From Isoetes taiwanensis (taxonomy: Eukaryota; Streptophyta; Lycopodiopsida; Isoetales; Isoetaceae), in assembly GCA_021234155.1 (NCBI GenBank), contig JAJEKV010000008.1:23835439-23899438 (forward strand): DNA of 64,000 nucleotides, in the 5' to 3' direction. The translations under genes were made by a program, and so were the position numbers. Positions 63,961-64,000 of the stretch are shown one piece after another (within the stretch, counting starts at the first letter, position 1; every line of letters starts with the position of its first letter). The notes beneath the pieces were generated by a model that ran no database searches, was not told the DNA's origin, and saw only the letters and a program-made list of their open reading frames with translations.

Positions 63961-64000
63961 AATTACTGGGTTTATCGGCAATACAACGGTCGGCGGCCAG

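Overview
The window looks like nuclear DNA from a large, transposon-rich land-plant genome, probably from a draft assembly. The reasons are: LTR retrotransposon ends with the plant-type initiator-Met primer site (TGGTATCAGAGC); several families of degenerate LINEs; a PIF/Harbinger-type transposase fragment; a decayed piece of nuclear 18S rRNA closest to the land-plant sequence; long CT microsatellites; and no operon-like or bacterial organisation. I cannot name the species. No complete, intact protein-coding gene is visible.

The most important observation is technical. I found 48 local direct duplications of unrelated sequences spread over most of the window. In 47 of them the second copy starts exactly 136 bases after the first; in one it starts 137 bases after. 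A fixed offset that ignores sequence content is the signature of contig ends laid side by side without merging, not of biology. These joins break reading frames, lengthen LTRs and create false protein ends, so every feature that crosses one must be read with that in mind. I noticed none between about 15.7 and 27.7 kb, which may be one contig.

Layout. 1-2.3 kb and 13.4-16.6 kb are two copies of one segment. Each carries a broken minus-strand gene for a membrane-anchored glycosyltransferase of the GT92/DUF23 type plus its upstream flank. 2.3-3.7 kb is an L1-like LINE (minus). 3.7-8.7 kb is mostly non-coding, with an LTR edge and a 322-bp inverted-repeat element. 8.7-11.4 kb is a LINE on the minus strand with a (GAATA)n tail. 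12.6-13.4 kb is a purine-rich repeat field. 17.46-28.24 kb is a decayed Ty3/gypsy element on the minus strand (LTR, gag, protease, RT, RNase H, integrase, about 3.7 kb of unassigned sequence, polypurine tract, LTR). 28.4-34.3 kb holds a dispersed repeat pair, a LINE 3' end and a long LTR with its primer site. 34.26-34.67 kb is the 18S pseudogene. 35.9-49 kb is a run of LINE remnants on both strands, with CT tracts at their edges. 49-56.6 kb is strongly T-rich on the plus strand and has no recognisable protein. 57.7-58.15 kb is the Harbinger-type fragment. 59.87-61.66 kb repeats the LTR/primer-site region of 32.3-33.9 kb. 63-64 kb has two LINE 3' ends meeting tail to tail.

No genes act together as a pathway or system here. 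What can be read is a transposon graveyard, one duplicated GT92-like locus and a systematic assembly pattern.
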